Origin: Salvator merianae
Lineage: Eukaryota; Chordata; Lepidosauria; Squamata; Teiidae
Length of the DNA: 64,000 nucleotides
NCBI GenBank assembly: GCA_003586115.2
Contig: QVOM02000112.1
Location: 52,388,212 to 52,452,211 of the forward strand
Reading direction: 5' to 3'
The translations under genes and the position numbers were made by a program. Shown piece by piece: positions 50,701-60,121 of this stretch (position 1 is its first letter; the number at the start of each line of letters is the position of its first letter). The notes beneath the pieces were generated by a model. The model saw nothing but the letters and a program-made list of their open reading frames with translations. It searched no databases and had not been told where the DNA came from.

Positions 50701-53700
50701 ATCTTGTGCAGAGGGCGAGCACCAGTAGGGGTGAGGCCTTTCTAGTTTGCATCAGCTTAAAAAGGACAGAAGAAGATCAGGATCCAGATTTGAGATAAGT
50801 GCAGAAACACCATAAATTTTTAAGCACACTAGGAAAATTACCTTTTAAAATGGCTTTGCTAGTAGTCCCCTGATATTCAGAGGAATTAAAATCCTGCAAA
50901 CTGTTAAGCTATCTGGAACTTAATTATTCCTTGGCCTTGAATCCTACAGTCCTGTAAATTTAGGCCATTGTAAGGGAGCAAATCTTGTAAAAACCAGTCT
51001 CTCCAGATATTTGGTGTAGCCTGCAGGAAAAGAAAAATTCTTGGGGCAAAAATCAACTCCGAATATTGCTTCATGAAACTTTTTGGCAGCACATATTTGC
51101 TGCTATTTTTTAAAATGTCTTCTTAATGCATCCTTGCAAGCTATCTATTATTTTTTGAAGATATGGGTTTATCTAAAGGTCAGGCATCCTATTAGCTTCA
51201 CTGATAACTAAAATACTTTAGGCAAGACCTCATTCCTCCTGTGGCTCCACAGGACAGATACCTCTGCAGGATCACACTTTTAAAGCATCCTGGCTGCAAT
51301 CAAGAGGGTTTTTTTTAAAGCCTCACATCTTGCTAATTCTTTCAGAGCAAGGTAACTTTTTCCTTGCATTTTTAGGTTTTCTCCACTTAATTAAATCTAT
51401 TTGTCTTGCAGTCAAAGGCTTCAGGTTTACAACGACTTAACAGATTCTTCCTGGTTTACTGCAGGTTGTTTTTTGAACTGTTCACTATCATCAATCAAGA
51501 AATGCACCCATCTCTGAAGATCGATTTTCTGTTCACTTTGTAAGGTATTATAATCTTGGGTGGAAATCTCCCATCTGAATGACAGTGTTATTTGTGACAT
51601 GTCCCTAAAGTTTTTGGAAATGATTTGGAGGACTGTGGAGAGGTTAGGGAATATTGCAAGAGAAAAGAATTACTGAAGATTTGAACAGGCTCTCCCCAAA
51701 ATACCAAAACACAAATCAAAGTAAGATTCTTAGATTTCTCCAGCAATGAATACACAAAAATCATGGTTTTTAAAATCACAAATAATGAGTGACAGCAATA
51801 ATAATAAAGCCTACTTCTCCTACGCATAGAATAATTAGATGTTTGTGATACCATTACATTACACAATATAAACCCAGTAACCGAAATTCTATACTCATTG
51901 TATAATTTAGGTTTAAAGTAATTTATTTTCACTGCATCTTCAAATAATCTGTGAGAATCAGCTGTAAAAAGAGTAGGAGTGAGAAAACTCAGCGGGGAAA
52001 AAGAATTTTAAAAAGATACATAAAAGCTATAGAAAAAATAAAAGAAATAATTATCATAATAAAAAAGCTACATTTATCCCTGCTCTCTTCATACAATTTT
52101 ACCAACCTCTGATTTCCTTTGACTAGAGAAAGTTATAAACATTATATGATGTTGCCTTCATATAGCCTAAGACTACCTAGTATGATTTTTGAAAGACAAC
52201 CCCCTAAAAAAAAAAATAGGCAAGAAAAATGTTGCTATTGTAGAGGGCAAGAGTTAGAAGGAAAGAGAGATACTGCAGTGGCAACTATGGATACGAATTT
52301 TTAAAAATGAAGCTCAGATGCGAAAGAAGCAAAATACCCTGGCAGCAGGGAGTAATAATAATAATAAAAAGAACAAGTTTAAAAAGCTGAGAAGAAAGTA
52401 ATGTGGTAACAGTGCTCCCCCTAAAGGCAGCCAAAAAGAAAAAGGCCAAGATAATGGAAGCAGGAAAAGCAGGAGTAGAAAAAAGAAAGCAAAGCAGGCA
52501 GACACAACAAAATAAATGCTGGAAAGGTAACCAAAAATGAAAGGCTGCTAGAATGCTGCCTTTCCTTTTGCTAGGTAGAGTGGCAGCAGTGAAGCAGAAG
52601 CAATTCTAAGTCCAGCTAGTTTCATGTTTGTCCATCCCTATCACTAGCAAGAAGACCCTGTCTCATTTTCCAGAAGACGTGACTGCCTAGAATTATAAGA
52701 GAAAGGTAAAGTTGACCTTAAATACTGATTCATACTTACAAGTGATCGTCAAAACAGATCTTTGCAGCTGTCTTTTGACCACCACTACTGAGTATGCGAT
52801 AAGCGTAGGTCCCAGGGGAACATGGAGACCAGTGGTCACATTTGAATCTTTTAGGGGGTGGCACTACAGCAAACAGAGAAAAATTCCTTAAAGATTAGAC
52901 TTTAATTAATGGCATCACAGGATCATCCAATATCTTCATTATTATAGATTTATGTAAAAATCTTAGAGTTGGAGTGAACAGCTAGTTAGTAATCATAAGA
53001 TTAAAATAAAGAGGAATTTAGCTTTTAAAATACTCATTCTGAAATTTCTTCCAAGGAATTCGTATAGACCTGGAAGCACTCCTTTTTTTCTGCCATCCTT
53101 TACCTCCAGCAATAATAATTCTGCAATCTTTTTTTCTTGTCAATTTGTTCCTTATTTCTAAATCCACCTTTATATACAAAAAAGGAACAAAAACAGAAAT
53201 AGAAGTAACTAAATTTGCCAAGAATGGTAGGGACCCAGCAGCAACGCTTGCATGGGGAACTAATTCAGTTCTGCACTAAGAATGTGCAAAATGGTGTCTC
53301 AAATGCTTTTTGAAACATTTGTGACAGCACTACCCTTCTACATGACAGATGGGTTTGATAGGTGGAACACTTAGGCAGTGATCAGACACAGCAAAAGAAA
53401 AGCATCTCTGAGGCATCTTACTGAAGGCTCTGAGGTGGGATTGTTCACACATCAGTCTGCCCCTCCCCCCTCTCATGAACATTTTAGGTTAGAAAAGGTG
53501 GATTAGAGAAGGTTGGGCACCTCCAAGACACCCTTTTGCTATGTCTGATCACAGCCTTAACAAATGCTACCCATGAGCAAAATGAGCTCTCATCTGAGCT
53601 TACCTTGCTCCCGTTCTGATCCTCCCAGCCTTTTCAGAACCAGAGGGATCGGGCTACCAATCATTGTGCCGTGTCCCACAATGACATCATCACATGGAGA

Positions 53701-56700
53701 CACATAATTGTAGGGCCTTCCGGGGCTTCCTTGGCTCCTGATAGGCCTCTAGAGGACAAATAGCCATGTATTTGGCCTCTAGACACCTAGAGGGCTTGAA
53801 GCTCAGGTGGTCTGCTATTGGACAACGTAACTTAACAATGGAAGGCTCCACCCCCTAGACTTCAAAAAGGCCAAGAGGAGCAACATGAAAGGTGAGTGCT
53901 CACTTTGCAACTCAGCCCCCATGTGGAAAGGAGTACCATCATGAATGTCTGGAAACGCATTTGAAATAGCACTATTCTTGACCACTTGACTGCTTCCTTG
54001 GGGGTTAAGTGTTTTAAAATATCACAGGAGAGCAAGATGTATTCTGAAAGAATCAGTGGGAGACAAACTTCCATTCTTAGGTGTGAAGCAGGGATACCAT
54101 GGGACAAACCCAAAACCCTTGTCAGAAAATATTTTTGGAAAAACCTCAAGGAACTCGATGGATTTCTTGTTCTAACCCCAGATTTCCACTACATATAGTC
54201 CTGAAAAATCTTTAAGGTAGATAAATAACTTGGGTCAACATGGAAATAAAAAATAGTATCTACAGTGCAAAGTACAGTCAAGAGTGCAATATTTACGCAC
54301 TTTCTGTGACAGAGGTGGTTGAAAAGGTATACCCAGATATTTAAAAGAGATACACTGCTCCATAAAACGTTTATGTTTTGAGCCTCTATTGTATTGCATT
54401 TTATATGGCATTTCTACTCTTCTTAAGACATAGAAAAACAGGGAGGGACCTTTTTATTACATTCCACTACCTATTGACATTTCAGATTGAGAAATCTTTC
54501 CTTGTATTTTTGTGCTTGATGTTTGAAATTTGGATTCAGTTGTCATAAATTCTGCTTGTTGCTCAAAACCTTCAATCCCCCACCCACTTCCCTTAGCAAT
54601 CACAACAGCTCCTTTTAAAAGCCACTTGGATCTTTTTTCCTCTGATGTTTCGGGAACTTGCTTCTTCTCTTCCGATTTTCACATTGTGTTACCACATAAG
54701 TTTAGGCACTCTGCAAATGCCCAGAGACATCTGTGCAAAGTGAACATTTTCACAGTGGTCTCAGCACATTTTGACAGCTTTACCTAGAAATTTCTCATTC
54801 ACCAAATGTTTACAGAAAAAAAAATCTTTATTAACATGCACACACTCCACAGGATATACGCTCACAGTTGTACAGCTCCGTGGAAGTGTGTCACAAACAA
54901 TGTAATACAATATAGCCTTTATTATGTGAAACACTATGGCTCCCTGTGTGCTGCTCCAGCAAGGGGACCAGCAGCCACCTTCTGCTTGCCGGAGTGGTAC
55001 ACGGGAGGTCATGCTTCCTGCTAGCACCCTCCATCTACATTGGATGGAGCATAACCCCGTCTAGGCAGTCAAAAGGTCTGTTGACAGTCCAGGGGCTACT
55101 AGAATGAAACAGGGAAGCATGCGGAAGGCTGCAGGCCTCCTTGTTTTAGTTTAGCAGGGGGCCTATTTCAGTAGCACACAAAATTGCACCGCCGAAATGG
55201 ACCTTCCTGGGGCTCAAAGGCCAGGAACTTTCGTTTCAGCAGCCTCCGAAGCTCACGCAAGCTTTGGAGCAGTGCAGAGCCTGTCCGGAACAGCTGGACT
55301 GCTCCAGCTGGGAACTGTTCCAACAGGAGCAGTTCCAGTTGGAGCGGTCCAGCACAGGTAAGTGCGGAAACACCTTTTTTAGGACAGCAAGTGATGCCCT
55401 CACAAAGAGTGTTTGGTTGCTTTTTTAAGAATCTGGAGAGTGGGGAAAGGAGGGAGTCACAAGGTTCAGGCTATTAATCACATAAACAAATATATATGTA
55501 CCCATCCATTAGGACAGAGGGGTCATCTGTGAGACACTGCCATATGGAGTTAAAAGATGTCTCATAAAAGATAGAAGAGAAAAAGAGAGCAGAGAATGAG
55601 AACATATATTACTTTTTATGGGATGATATTTCTCCTCAGAAACCTCTAGGATTCAGATAGAAACACAGAAGAGGGACACACAATCATGACAGAGAAAACA
55701 GCTGAGTGAAAACTAGGCATTCTTATAGGAGAAATACTGAAGCCTAAACAGGAAAACTGGCATGAGACAAGAGTTGCTCAAAGTCAGTTTCAGGAATAAA
55801 AAAAGTATAATAGCGAGAGATCTGTCCTATCTATTGTGCCAACTCTGAGTAAATTTAGTCCCATCAGTTTCCTCTTACGCTAGGTAAATTCATTTACAAG
55901 CTCCCATGGCACCATAAATGTTTCAAATCTGTTATCATTTTGCAACTGTGTATTCCCAAATAACATAGGAAGACTAATACGGCTCCTGTTTGTTTTTTTC
56001 TCCTTTCTGTTCATCTGCATGAATCTGATGCTTAAGCTCTGACTATCTGAACTCATATTTAGCGCATTCCTGCAACCATGCATGAGTTTCCATTGTAACA
56101 GTTGCCTGTGCAGTTTCAAGGCAGGAATACAAGGCAGAAATACTAGTTTTGGAGGCTGTTCATTACAAAAGCTTTGTTCCTTTTTCCATTGTTTTCCAAT
56201 TTCTCTTTTGTATTGGCTAAACACACAAGAGATGCATAAAGTCTTGTCACAAGGAAGATCACATTTCTTGCATGATAATTTGTTTCCTTCATAGTCCCCA
56301 TAGAAGATGTACAATCTCCCACTGTCCTAGAACTTCTGAAATCCACAGGGAAAGAGCAGAGGCAGGATTGGTACAACAAGATTTTGGAAGACCTGTTTCT
56401 CACACAGATCTAGTATTCTGACTCTGTTTAATCCTCTATATTTAACATGTGTTTTTTTTTTTACACTACACATTGGCTTGTGCACTGGAGCGAGATAAGA
56501 GATGGAGCATAAACCAGGCTAGGGAATCTAAAATGGCATCCTAGCCCAGTTTACCAGTGGCATGAAATAATGAGGTCAACTAATGGACAAGTCAGCATCC
56601 CAGACAATGGAAGAATGTGCATGGCATGCCTCTGTAGGCCAGAATATAATGGCAGCACCCCAGAAAATACAGTTGGAAATGATGTGCCACCTTCAGAGCT

Positions 56701-59700
56701 GGCTGCTGCAGCTGAGCCAACATGAGTTGCAGCGGCGGCCTGTGACTTTAAGGGTGGGTGTTCGCATCCCACACCCCGTGTGCCATGGCTGTTTGCGGGG
56801 CCTCCACGTCTCCCGACTGCCACAGCAGGAAGCAACCTGCTGCGGTAGTACAGAGACCCAGAGGTCCTGCGAACAGCCATGGCGTCCGGAGCATGAACAC
56901 CCGCCCTTAAAGTCATGGGCCATTGCTGATGAGTTGTCTGGCATGCAGAGAGCCCTTAGTCTGTGCTAACAGTAGTCCATCAAAATGTGACTGCTTATCT
57001 TGGACTAGCCCTGCTGTGTGAAAGCAACCATACATTGAATTTGCACCTGAGAATGTCCTGGCTGATTCAACTGCAATTCTCCATCAGTTTTTTCCTATCG
57101 TGTTCCTCATATAATATGATTATTTAGTTCTCACAAACCTCAGTTACTAACTGCTTCTAGAAAACCAGGGTTTAGGAGAACTGCAGAGGCCAAGCTGATC
57201 AATGTTAAGTTGAGCGAGTCCTGTACTACAGAAGCCAAAATAATTATAGCCAGGTTCCAGGATGGGATTAAACAATTGTATTTACTGACCATGTAAGACC
57301 AAAACCATGCTGTACGATATCATACGATACTGGAGAATACATTGCAAGAGCAAAACTGTGCTTTACAAAACTGTGCTGTAGTAGAGATGATTAATCTGAT
57401 TTCAGTGGTGCCTAACGTATGACAACGATATGTTTGCTTATGTTAACCAAAGCAAGAGTTGTCAATAAAGAATTCTCTTTGCAAAACATGATTAAGCAAT
57501 CACTTGCAGTATTAGATACACTCAAATTTTCCTGTGATCCCAGGCACTTCCATTTACCCTAGTTAAACAATAATTTGCCCAATAATGTTAACACACAATT
57601 ACATACTTCTAATTTTCGGTTTTTCTGCAATGTTCTGAAGATTGTCAAAGGTTGATGTCAACGAGTCTTCAGGAATCATATATGCCAGCAGGGATCCTAA
57701 GTACCAGGCACCAGCAGAGGCAAAGATAAAACCTCCTAACTTCATAAAGTCTGAAAAAGAAACAAAGATCTTTGTGAGGCACATATTGAAACCTCAAGAA
57801 GGTCAAAAGAAAGTGTCTAACATCTACAGCAATGAATGCTTAAAAATACTAAATGCATATAATATAGTAGACAATGATTGTCTCATTTATTCTAAGAGAA
57901 AGAAGCTGAAATGCAATTAGGTAACTTCAGGTAACCAAAACAGCTGAAAAATTGACACCTTTGAAGAATACTTAAAGTGTTTTATATACATATATATATA
58001 TATACCTGTAATTATCAACTGTAGTATATTGCAGAATTCAAAGGTTCAGGCATTTATATACCTGAACCATATTAGATGCTATTCAGATTATTTTTTTAAT
58101 GTAATGAGTATATTCCTGTTGGGAAGACCTAGAATATTTCTTACATATGTAAAATAAATATTAAAAAATTACTCTATAGTAGACAAAAAACTTAAGTGTT
58201 GGGAGAGTCAATAAATCGAAGTTACATACAATACTATCAAGTGGAATTTGGAAAATAAAACTAGAACAATACATATATTACAGTCTAAATTCTGTGGCAT
58301 GTAATGGTCATACTTGGAAATGAAGATAATTATTTAAATATATAGGTTCCAAATGGGAACATAAATCCCTATTTGAAGGAATGGGAGGTTGTTTAGACAA
58401 GTGAGTATGGAATGAGGCTAAGATTGCACCCAGATGTCACTTATTTCATTATATTTGGATATTCTGGAATAAAGCATAGATATTCCAGAATCTCTATGCT
58501 TTAATCCAGAATATCCAAATATAGCAGAATAAGTAAGCATCATCAGGATGCAGCCTTAATGGGAGGACTTAAAGATTTATGCTCACTGAAGGAATATGGG
58601 TTAAAAATACCATATATAAATAAAGAAAACAAGACAGCAGAAAAACAACAACAAAGAGTTAGGAAAACAAGCATAAAAAGCATAATAAAATTCTTCACAT
58701 TTTATTTAGTAGACTGCTTCCTCAATGGCTGGCTCCCTATCGTTTTAAAAAAATGTTTCCATCTTTCCACCCACTTAAGATTGTATGTTTAAATGTTAAA
58801 TCTTATTTATAATTCAGATTTATCTTTGTATTTTATTAATGAGTTGAATGGTACATTTTCCACCCTCTTTGATCCTCAATACATTCCACTGAAGATAGGG
58901 TTTCATAAGCATGTGTAGAGGTAAGCAAAAAAGGACACAAGGGCCCCGACATAACTAACATAAGCAGGAAGTAAACGCTTGTCAAACGATCCCTGTTACA
59001 AACGCTGTATATGGTCTTTGCTCCACTGGATCCCTCTCTCTTACGATCTGATTTTGCCCTTACAAAACACTGAGGAGTTGGTTTTAACCTCCTTTTTGCT
59101 CAGCTGCTCCAGTCTAGCCTCAATGGACAAACAAGTATATGGAGTTAATGGCAGAACTGTGAATTCTATCAAATGTATAGTTTGCACAAACTTTGTAGGC
59201 CTGGACTGTAGGTACTGCCTTTTTGATGTCATCTAGAACTGATGAAAATTTCAATTACGTGTGAATGCTTAGAGACCATGAACCATAATGTACTTGGTGA
59301 AATTGGATAGAGATATGTATGTGGTCGTGATGGAGAAATCATCCCCCGCTCCTGGAGTTCTATACCCAATACGGACTTTCACCTTACTAATACAATTTTA
59401 TTTTTTTCCCAGGATTCTTTTAAGAACGAAGAGTATTAAAGTTTTGCCAACCTCCGATTTTAGTGTACAGAATATTATACCTGAAATGCATCAAACAGCT
59501 CCCTGTTGCCTTCTTTACCTTCATTTTTTATTTTTAAAATGTTTTAATTTTTATACATTTTTATATATTTTAAACCGTTTTAAGTGGCCCTCGAACTTTA
59601 GGACACAGAACAGGAAGTAAATGTTAATAAATAATGTCTCCAATTTTAAGAAATATTCTACAGGATAATAATACCCCAAAGAATCCCACATATCTGGCTT

Positions 59701-60121
59701 GTTCCTTAACTACTGTCAGACAAGAAAATACAACTTTCCTTCCTCAGGGAAGTCTGAATTTCTAAATTAAGGGACGGCACAGTCTCGTCTACCACGTCAA
59801 CCTCCAGTTTAGATGTTTTAAAGTCCCATCTCTTCCCGCTCCCTGATGAGCTGCGACGGTTCGCCCCATACTGAAGGAAAGCACTCTGCACGTGCTTAGA
59901 GACAGTCAATTTTAGTACGTTGCGGATAGGACAGGAGATATATAAACGCCTCATGAGGTAAAAATGAAACCCAAAGCGAAGAAGCTACGACAGGAACGCT
60001 GCTGTGTCTTTGAAAGAAAAATAAAAGCGACAAGGGAAGGGAAAGGAGGGAAATAAATAAAATAAAATATAATAAAATGAATACTTTGACACTACTTACT
60101 GTTGCAGCCTAGCCGTATCAT
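26683..60121 (-). CDS. FAM3B: FAM3B / PANDER, complete, eight coding exons
   Basis: Spliced CDS: 60121-60100, 57750-57607, 52863-52740, 49948-49890, 42293-42243, 38793-38706, 29470-29338, 26766-26683. It totals 705 nt, 234 residues plus TAA; human FAM3B is 235. FAM3B is a secreted cytokine-like protein of pancreatic islets and epithelia, affecting beta-cell survival and hepatic insulin signalling. An N-terminal hydrophobic segment (about residues 12-32) is the signal peptide. The FAM3 domain follows, with [59 protein letters not shown] and the C-terminal [15 protein letters not shown]. Cysteines 64, 70, 92 and 230 match the four family disulphide positions. The extra Cys of the human RCFDM segment is Pro here (AEPFDM). 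All splice sites are AG/GT and all phases match. The gene spans 33 kb because its introns hold many transposons. Mx follows in the same orientation. Confidence 0.96.
27812..27968. repeat. Foldback element, 58-bp arms
   Basis: 27812-27869 (CCTTGACATCTGTTGAGC...) is inverted at 27911-27968 (...GCTCAACAGACATCAAGG) with only a few mismatches; the centre is ~41 bp. Open frames across it are an artefact of the symmetry. Confidence 0.75.
28230..28420 (-). mobile_element. Old L2-like LINE 3' relic
   Basis: CTGGAAGGCTATTCCAAAGC...GGGCCCACCAAAGAGAAGG is a diverged copy of the segment at 30130-30190 and of a common squamate LINE-derived block. Non-coding now. Confidence 0.4.
29338..29470 (-). CDS. FAM3B: FAM3B exon 7
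   Basis: 133 nt, residues 163-207. Encodes [19 protein letters not shown] and then [19 protein letters not shown], close to human KNAIEALGSKEIRNMKFRSS. Acceptor CATAG|GCTG, donor AAAG|GTAAGG, phase 0. Confidence 0.97.
30060..30800 (-). mobile_element. Degenerate L2-like LINE 3' half
   Basis: The minus strand reads [20 protein letters not shown], a standard LINE C-terminal block ([13 protein letters not shown]), with later LHWLPL and frameshifts. The orientation is opposite to the L2 copy at 32667. Confidence 0.6.
31450..32660 (+). mobile_element. Degenerate LINE C-terminal region
   Basis: Frame-broken plus-strand pieces: TYGAEL..., then [12 protein letters not shown] near 32008-32045, and a final zinc-knuckle-like region around 32560-32660 ([18 protein letters not shown]). 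These recall the ends of vertebrate LINE ORF2. The L2 copy begins immediately after. Confidence 0.45.
32667..35039 (+). mobile_element. L2-type LINE, 5' truncated, nearly intact ORF2
   Basis: LINE ORF2 encodes endonuclease-reverse transcriptase for target-primed retrotransposition; this copy lacks the endonuclease. Frame 32709-34223 reads [88 protein letters not shown] and [13 protein letters not shown] (the catalytic YADD). One in-frame TAG sits at 33423-33425. A frameshift falls in a G homopolymer at ~34182-34193, after which 34195-34842 carries the C-terminal [18 protein letters not shown] block. The 3' end is GGGGCGGCATATAAGTCC and a TAAATAAA tail. High GC and only two lesions point to recent insertion, next to an older LINE fragment. 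Confidence 0.88.
36410..37802. mobile_element. hAT-like element, 1.39 kb, 8-bp duplication (CAGNGGCGNAG family)
   Basis: Starts CAGTGGCATAGGAGGGGG and ends CTAGCTATGCCTCTG (reverse CAGAGGCATAGCTAG). GTCTTGGT is duplicated at 36402-36409 and 37803-37810. No transposase is recognisable. An internal CAGTGGCGTAGGAAGG at 37579 looks like a second left end, suggesting a nested or duplicated copy. It contains a (GT)n run near 37459-37491. Confidence 0.72.
38706..38793 (-). CDS. FAM3B: FAM3B exon 6
   Basis: 88 nt, residues 134-162. Encodes [19 protein letters not shown] followed by [10 protein letters not shown]. Acceptor CCAACAG|ACTT, donor CAAG|GTAAAT. Confidence 0.94.
38794..42242. other. FAM3B intron 5
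   Basis: Dominated by the DIRS-type remnant at 39940-41650. Stretches 38800-39700 and 41960-42240 show no assigned feature. Confidence 0.55.
39940..41650 (-). mobile_element. DIRS-type (tyrosine recombinase) retrotransposon remnant
   Basis: Minus-strand fragments run in pol order. The end of RT is at 41644-41400 ([17 protein letters not shown], then ARPLQSFL...LLW). An RNase H-like region follows at 41300-40870 ([41 protein letters not shown], cf. the EW.LHP.VF block). A tyrosine-recombinase region is at 40537-40142 ([38 protein letters not shown]) and 40127-39942 ([23 protein letters not shown]). This order of domains characterises DIRS elements, which integrate with a tyrosine recombinase rather than DDE integrase. 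Many frameshifts and stops; no split or inverted terminal repeats identified. Family placement rests on motif patterns recalled, not on alignment. Confidence 0.7.
42243..42293 (-). CDS. FAM3B: FAM3B exon 5
   Basis: 51 nt, residues 117-133. Encodes [17 protein letters not shown]. Acceptor GTTTTAG|ATGA, donor GGAG|GTAAGA. The human cysteine in this exon (RCFDM) is replaced by Pro. Confidence 0.92.
43180..43720 (+). repeat. GC-rich tandem repeat (minisatellite), left block
   Basis: Imperfect units of GCTCCTCGCCCCGGCCCGCC with GGCGGCGGCC spacers. The array continues across the gap at 43356-43555 and resumes after the LTR at 44976-45190. Confidence 0.85.
43356..43555. other. Assembly gap (200 N)
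   Basis: Exactly 200 unresolved bases inside the GC-rich array; array length is therefore unknown. Confidence 1.
43722..44975 (-). mobile_element. Solo-LTR-like insertion, 1254 bp
   Basis: Begins TGTTAAAGGCC and ends CATGGCTACA (TG...CA), flanked by GGGC at 43718-43721 and 44976-44979. Removing it restores CCCAGGGCCGCGCTCCTCG, which occurs uninterrupted at ~43226 in the same array. It is AT-rich with no coding capacity. On the minus strand a TATAAAA (44599-44593) and AATAAA (43890-43885) are in plausible order, so the orientation is tentative. Includes a GA-rich run at 44055-44085. Confidence 0.75.
44976..45190 (+). repeat. GC-rich tandem repeat, right block
   Basis: Continues the same units in the same orientation after the LTR, ending before the inverted end block at 45200. 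Confidence 0.85.
45300..47430 (+). mobile_element. CR1 LINE, 5' truncated, nearly intact RT
   Basis: Reads [20 protein letters not shown], then after a one-base frameshift near 45408 continues [104 protein letters not shown] and [10 protein letters not shown] (catalytic FADD). It has one in-frame TGA at 46669-46671, where CR1 normally has Cys (KCKVLHLG). The C-terminal part continues to 47346 with [16 protein letters not shown]. The 3' end has the classic CR1 TTGGACTCAATGACC... and ATTCTATGATTCT tail. The endonuclease is missing. Few lesions, hence fairly young. Confidence 0.93.
45380..45409. repeat. 30-bp perfect palindrome within CR1
   Basis: GGAGATTGTGCCTCT followed directly by its reverse complement AGAGGCACAATCTCC, centred on TCTAGA, within codons EIVPLEAQS of the CR1 and adjoining its frameshift. 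Confidence 0.95.
47690..48450 (+). mobile_element. Old LINE 3' relic with inserted CR1 tail
   Basis: Plus-strand pieces [12 protein letters not shown]... and VVQNAAAQL..., then a 3' tail ending near GGTTGGGTATAAATGC. A CR1 3' fragment in opposite orientation (47908-48055, CATAAGAACATAAGGAATGC, GGGCCCATCTAGACCAGCA) splits it. Confidence 0.55.
47908..48055 (-). mobile_element. CR1 3'-end fragment
   Basis: The reverse complement carries TGCTGGTCTAGATGGGCCC and TTCCTTATGTTCTTATG, the same 3' end as the copy at 62190-63472. Confidence 0.65.
49890..49948 (-). CDS. FAM3B: FAM3B exon 4
   Basis: 59 nt, residues 97-116. Encodes [29 protein letters not shown] is a FAM3-family signature. Acceptor TTTTAG|ACTT, donor GACT|GTAAGT. 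Confidence 0.95.
49949..52739. other. FAM3B intron 3
   Basis: Contains the inverted-end element at 50450-50812 and a short (AAT)n at about 52352-52368. Other sequence is unassigned. Confidence 0.5.
50450..50812. mobile_element. Inverted-end element, GTGTTTCTGCACTTA family
   Basis: Left TGCATTTCTGCACTTACC and right GATAAGTGCAGAAACACC are inverted, with inner GATCCAGAT-type words on both sides. Same end sequence as at 1688, 9498 and 55375. Confidence 0.55.
52740..52863 (-). CDS. FAM3B: FAM3B exon 3, first three cysteines
   Basis: 124 nt, residues 56-96. Encodes [20 protein letters not shown] followed by YRILSSGG and KICFDDH, with Cys 64, 70 and 92. Acceptor GCTGTAG|TGCC, donor CACTT|GTAAGT. 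Confidence 0.96.
53374..53556. mobile_element. PIF/Harbinger-like MITE with TTA duplication
   Basis: Ends GGCAGTGATCAGACACAG and CTATGTCTGATCACAGCC are inverted, flanked by TTA at 53371-53373 and 53557-53559. 183 bp, non-coding. A diverged relative lies at 23220. Confidence 0.8.
55040..55375. mobile_element. Relic of the AAGTGCGGAAACACC-end family
   Basis: The right end GGTAAGTGCGGAAACACC (55358-55375) matches this family. The interior is rich in CAGCTGGAACTGTTCC-like palindromes, as in 1735-1800. The left boundary is not clear. Confidence 0.4.
56700..56940. mobile_element. GC-rich foldback element
   Basis: Left arm GACTTTAAGGGTGGGTGTTC...GCCATGGCTGTTTGCGGGGC is inverted in the right arm (GAACAGCCATGGCGTCC... 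GAACACCCGCCCTTAAAGTC). Arms ~115 bp meet near 56820. Related blocks occur at 5797-5910 and 15090-15140. Confidence 0.7.
57607..57750 (-). CDS. FAM3B: FAM3B exon 2, signal peptide
   Basis: 144 nt, residues 8-55. Encodes [20 protein letters not shown] and then [10 protein letters not shown]..., matching the human signal region (VVFASLCAWYSGYLLAELIP). Acceptor TTTTTCAG|ACTT, donor AGAA|GTATGT. Confidence 0.93.
57751..60099. other. FAM3B intron 1
   Basis: Includes (TA)n at about 57984-58004, the second copy of the GGCTGCATCC foldback (58422-58555) and a LINE-like 3' tail near 59575-59635. An 82-codon minus-strand open frame at 59954-59706 is not supported as coding. Confidence 0.5.
58422..58555. 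mobile_element. PIF/Harbinger-like foldback MITE, second copy
   Basis: GATTGCACCCAGATGTCACTT...CATCAGGATGCAGCC is collinear with 11176-11312, including the palindromic centre TTGGATATTCTGGAATAAAG. The flanks are TAA (58419-58421) and TTA (58556-58558). Confidence 0.7.
60100..60121 (-). CDS. FAM3B: FAM3B exon 1 (coding part)
   Basis: 22 coding nt: ATG ATA CGG CTA GGC TGC AAC A, then donor GTAAGT. The start context AAGATGA has A at -3. It joins in frame to exon 2 to give MIRLGCNNFMKLGGF, comparable in length and position to the human start. A second in-frame Met is residue 10, just before the hydrophobic core. It sits at the edge of a CpG-rich promoter. Confidence 0.82.

Larger units (their letters stand above)
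52864..57606. other. FAM3B intron 2
   Basis: Holds a PIF/Harbinger-like MITE (53374), a one-sided inverted-end element (ends near 55375) and the foldback at 56700-56940. The rest shows no coding feature. Confidence 0.5.

Noticed and set aside
59706..59954. 82-codon minus-strand open frame in FAM3B intron 1
   Set aside because: No homology recognised; exon 1 and exon 2 of FAM3B join in frame without it.
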